A DNA stretch of 8,828 bases from positions 1 through 8,828 of the forward strand of contig CANQZT010000059.1 in assembly GCA_947628335.1 (NCBI GenBank). The letters are read 5' to 3'. Of the stretch, positions 6,562-8,828 are shown in pieces; position 1 is the first letter of the stretch, and each line of letters starts with the position of its first letter. Under the pieces are notes generated by a model. The model saw only the letters and a program-made list of their open reading frames with translations, did no database searches and was not told the origin of the DNA. A program made the translations under genes and the position numbers. This DNA comes from an uncultured Clostridia bacterium. GTDB lineage: Bacteria; Bacillota_A; Clostridia; TANB77; CAG-508.

Positions 6562-8801
6562 TTATTGATTTAATATTTTATTTAAATTTTGCATTTTATA
6601 AATTAGACCTGTATTTCGCTTTTTAGTATCTACATTTTGTATCATGAATTTAATAATTTTTTCTGGTGATATAACTACTAATAACTTTTTTGCTCTTGTT
6701 AAACCTGTATATAATAAATTTCTTGTAAGTAACATTGGTGCTGATGGAGGAATTACCATAACTACAACATCAAATTCACTCCCGTTGTGCTTTATGTATT
6801 GTAATTGCATATGCATGTTCAATTTGATCTAAATCCGAAAATGCATACCATGCCACTTTGTTATCATCAAACTTAATTTTAACTTGTTTTTCAAAATGAT
6901 CAATTTTTTCAATTATACCAAGTTCTCCATTAAATACTCCACTTCCATTTTCATATTTAGGTTCTTTTCTTTCCCAATATATATCATAATTATTTCGTAT
7001 TTGCATTATTTTATCTTGCTCTCTAAAAATTACTCCCATGCTATTTTTTTCTGCTTTAAATTCAGATTCGGGATTTATTTCTTTTTGTAATGCTTTATTT
7101 AATTCCTTTGTTCCTAGCATTCCTTTTCTTGTTGGAGAAAGAACCTGTATGTTTTCAAAGAAATTATAGTCTCCAAAATCTTGTAATCTACCTTTACACA
7201 ATGATATAACTTGATACAACATAGCATCATTCGAATTTTCTTTTATGTAAAAAAAGTCATCATTTGCTTGTTTTTCCTGTGCTTCTTTATTTGTCATAAA
7301 ACATTCTCCAATATTTACTTTATGAGCATTTACAATTATTTTACTTTTGGCTGCTTGTCTAAATATTGTATCTAAATGAATTGTTGTAATCGTTTGTGAT
7401 TGTATTAAATCGGATAGTATACTTCCTGGACCTACTGATGGAAGCTGATCTGCATCTCCTACAAGTATTAATTTTGTTCCTTTATATATAGCTTTTAACA
7501 AGTAATTCATTAAAAATACATCTACCATTGATACTTCATCTACAATAATAACATCTGCATCAATTGGAGCTACATCATAGTCTGTACTTTCAATACTTCC
7601 TTCTTCCTCTATTTTTCCGATTTCTAATAAACGATGCAAAGTTTTTGCCTCTTTTTTTGTTGCTTCTGTCATACGTTTTGCTGCTCTTCCTGTTGGAGCA
7701 CAAAGTACTACCTTTTTCTTATATTTTTCATACAAATCTATTATTCCTTTTATAATAGTTGTTTTGCCAGTTCCTGGCCCACCTGTTATAATACACACAT
7801 TATTTTCATTTACTGCAATAATTGCTTCTTTTTGCTTGTCTGATAATTCTATATTATTCTCTTTTTCTATTGTCGCTAGCTCTCCTTTTACTTTTTTAAT
7901 TTTTTTGCTATTTTCGAAATTATCAAGTGACAAAATTTTTTCTGCTATATTGCTTTCAGCTTTATAAAATGGATATAAATATACAAGTTCTATTCCTTCC
8001 TCTTGTTTTTCTATTACTATTTCTTTTGTTACATTTAAATCTATTAAACAATCTTCTATGTTTTTTACTTCTACATTCAACAATTGTTGAACAAATGTTA
8101 TTAAATTTTCTTTTTTTACACAAGTATGACCATTGTAACTTACTCTAATTAAGCTGTACTTTATCCCACTTTTAATCCTTTGTACATTGTCTATTCCAAT
8201 TCCAATATCTAATGCCATCCTATCAATTTGCTTAAAATCTACTCCTCTTGCAATATCTATTAAAATGTATGGATTTTCTTCTATTTTTTCAATCGCATTT
8301 ACTCCTAATAATTTATACACTTTTTTGGCATTTGCTGGACCAATTCCAAATCTCTCCAAAAAACCAACAATTTGCCATAGCTCCCAATTTTCATTAAAAC
8401 TATCTGCCATCTCTATTGCTTTTTCTTTTGTAATCCCTTTTATTTGCGATAATTTTTCAGGTTCATATTTAAAAATGTGTATTGTTTCCTCTCCAAATGT
8501 ATTTACAATTTTTTTTGCTGTCGCTACTCCTATACCTTTTATTGTACCATTAGCCAGATATTGTTCAAGTGATGCTAATGTTTGTGGCATTAATTTTTCA
8601 AATGAATCTATTTTGAATTGTCTTCCATAATCTTGATGTGTCACAAATTTTCCTATCAACTTTAAAGTATCTCCTGAGTTAATAAATGGAAGATATCCGA
8701 ACTACTGTTAACTCTTCTTCATCTGTTTCAAAATTGGCTATTGTATAACTATTTATTTCATTTTGAAAAATCATTTCTTTTACGATACCTTGTATCTCCA
8801 A
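6562..8801 (-). CDS. recD2: RecD2-type 5'-3' DNA helicase, split by two +1 shifts
   Basis: Superfamily 1B helicase related to exodeoxyribonuclease V alpha, acting without RecBC in DNA repair and recombination. It is read as three segments: 8801-8700, 8698-6785 and 6783-6562, joined by skipping one C at each of two CGG codons, for 745 residues, normal for RecD2. In order: N-terminal OB-like part (1 to about 70), helix-hairpin-helix repeats (about 85-175), Walker A GGPGTGKT (340-347), Walker B VIIVDE (417-422), motif III LVGDADQLPSVGPG (446-459), SH3-like region, motif V AYAITIHKAQGSEF (663-676) and motif VI LLYTGLTRAKK (695-705). The TTG start at 8801 has GAGG seven bases upstream. Unshifted, the first segment stops at 8679 after 40 residues, and the second stops at 6776 without motif VI, so it would be inactive. 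No other frame damage or premature stop is seen, which argues against simple decay. Confidence 0.88.
6782..6784 (-). other. Proposed +1 frameshift site in recD2 motif V (CAA-CGG-G)
   Basis: The frame reads CAT AAA GCA CAA CGG GAG TGA and stops two codons later at 6776. Skipping the C (complement of base 6784) gives CAA GGG AGT GAA TTT, that is HKAQGSEF, the nearly invariant motif V of RecD helicases, and opens the remaining 73 residues including motif VI. The break therefore falls inside one of the best-conserved motifs, and the exact skipped base is fixed by it. Confidence 0.75.
8697..8699 (-). other. Proposed +1 frameshift site near recD2 start (GTT-CGG-A)
   Basis: After 34 codons from the TTG start the frame reads GTA GTT CGG ATA and meets TAA at 8681-8679. 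Skipping the C (complement of base 8699) gives GTT GGA TAT CTT CCA, reading VVGYLPFINSGDTLKLIGKF, which matches the N-terminal region of RecD2 proteins and joins directly to the long helicase frame. Upstream coding is convincing (EIQGIVKEMIFQNE...), so both sides of the site belong to one gene. Confidence 0.72.
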
Positions 8802-8828
8802 TTAATTTCCTCTTTTCTGAATATTTTA

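Noticed and set aside
6484..6572. Direct repeat TTATTGATTTA flanking the recD2-comFC gap
   Set aside because: Short AT-only repeat of 11 bases, likely by chance at this base composition, with no mobile-element content between copies.
6776..6790. Classical RF2-type +1 frameshift with an internal Shine-Dalgarno
   Set aside because: GGGAG overlaps the shift point itself and sits one base before TGA, so it is not at the upstream spacing needed, and the other two sites have no such element near a stop.
6562..8801. recD2 as a plain pseudogene
   Set aside because: Both breaks are the same event (one C before GGR at a codon boundary), all helicase motifs are intact and no other stop or indel is visible. 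A third identical event occurs in comFC. Decay would give mixed damage. It remains an alternative until reads are checked.

Overview
The window is very AT-rich bacterial DNA with strong AGGAGG-type ribosome binding sites and every gene on the minus strand. SpoVT, a sortase, ComFC and RecD2 together point to an endospore-lineage, gut-type Clostridia/Firmicutes chromosome. The exact genus cannot be named from this sequence. No insertion sequence, CRISPR array, rRNA or phage gene is visible, and no stretch over 300 bases lacks a gene.

Layout in the direction of transcription (right to left): recD2 (8801-6562), a 115-bp gap with a hairpin, comFC (6446 to about 5795), a KAP-family P-loop NTPase (5776-3812), spoVT (3714-3160) with its own sigma-G-like promoter and an intrinsic terminator, a sigma-A-like promoter driving alaS (3051-1294) and a HIT protein (1270-926), a second promoter for a sortase (848-162), and a strong promoter with a 5' hairpin directly in front of tRNA-His (73-1, cut by the window edge).

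The most striking signal is translational. recD2 is broken twice and comFC once, and each break is repaired by skipping one C. In all three places that C is the first base of an in-frame CGG codon: GTT-CGG-A, CAA-CGG-G and ATT-CGG-A. These are the only in-frame CGG codons I could find in about 2,700 codons of this window. The other five protein genes have no in-frame CGG and no frameshift. After the skips, RecD2 becomes a full 745-residue helicase with motifs V and VI joined, and ComFC regains its usual short VLTLA-type C-terminus and stops 18 nt before the next gene instead of overlapping it by 44 nt. I propose that CGG acts as a +1 frameshift (skip) codon in this organism, perhaps because it is unassigned. 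A systematic sequencing error that inserts C before glycine GGR codons, or gene decay, are the alternatives.

Other points of interest are a compact 585-residue alanyl-tRNA synthetase that lacks both the usual beta-barrel before the editing domain and the C-terminal C-Ala domain and carries a Cys-rich insert; a lone KAP NTPase (a family that includes the phage-exclusion protein PifA) in the competence operon; and the near-leaderless tRNA-His transcript that begins with a 16-bp hairpin.
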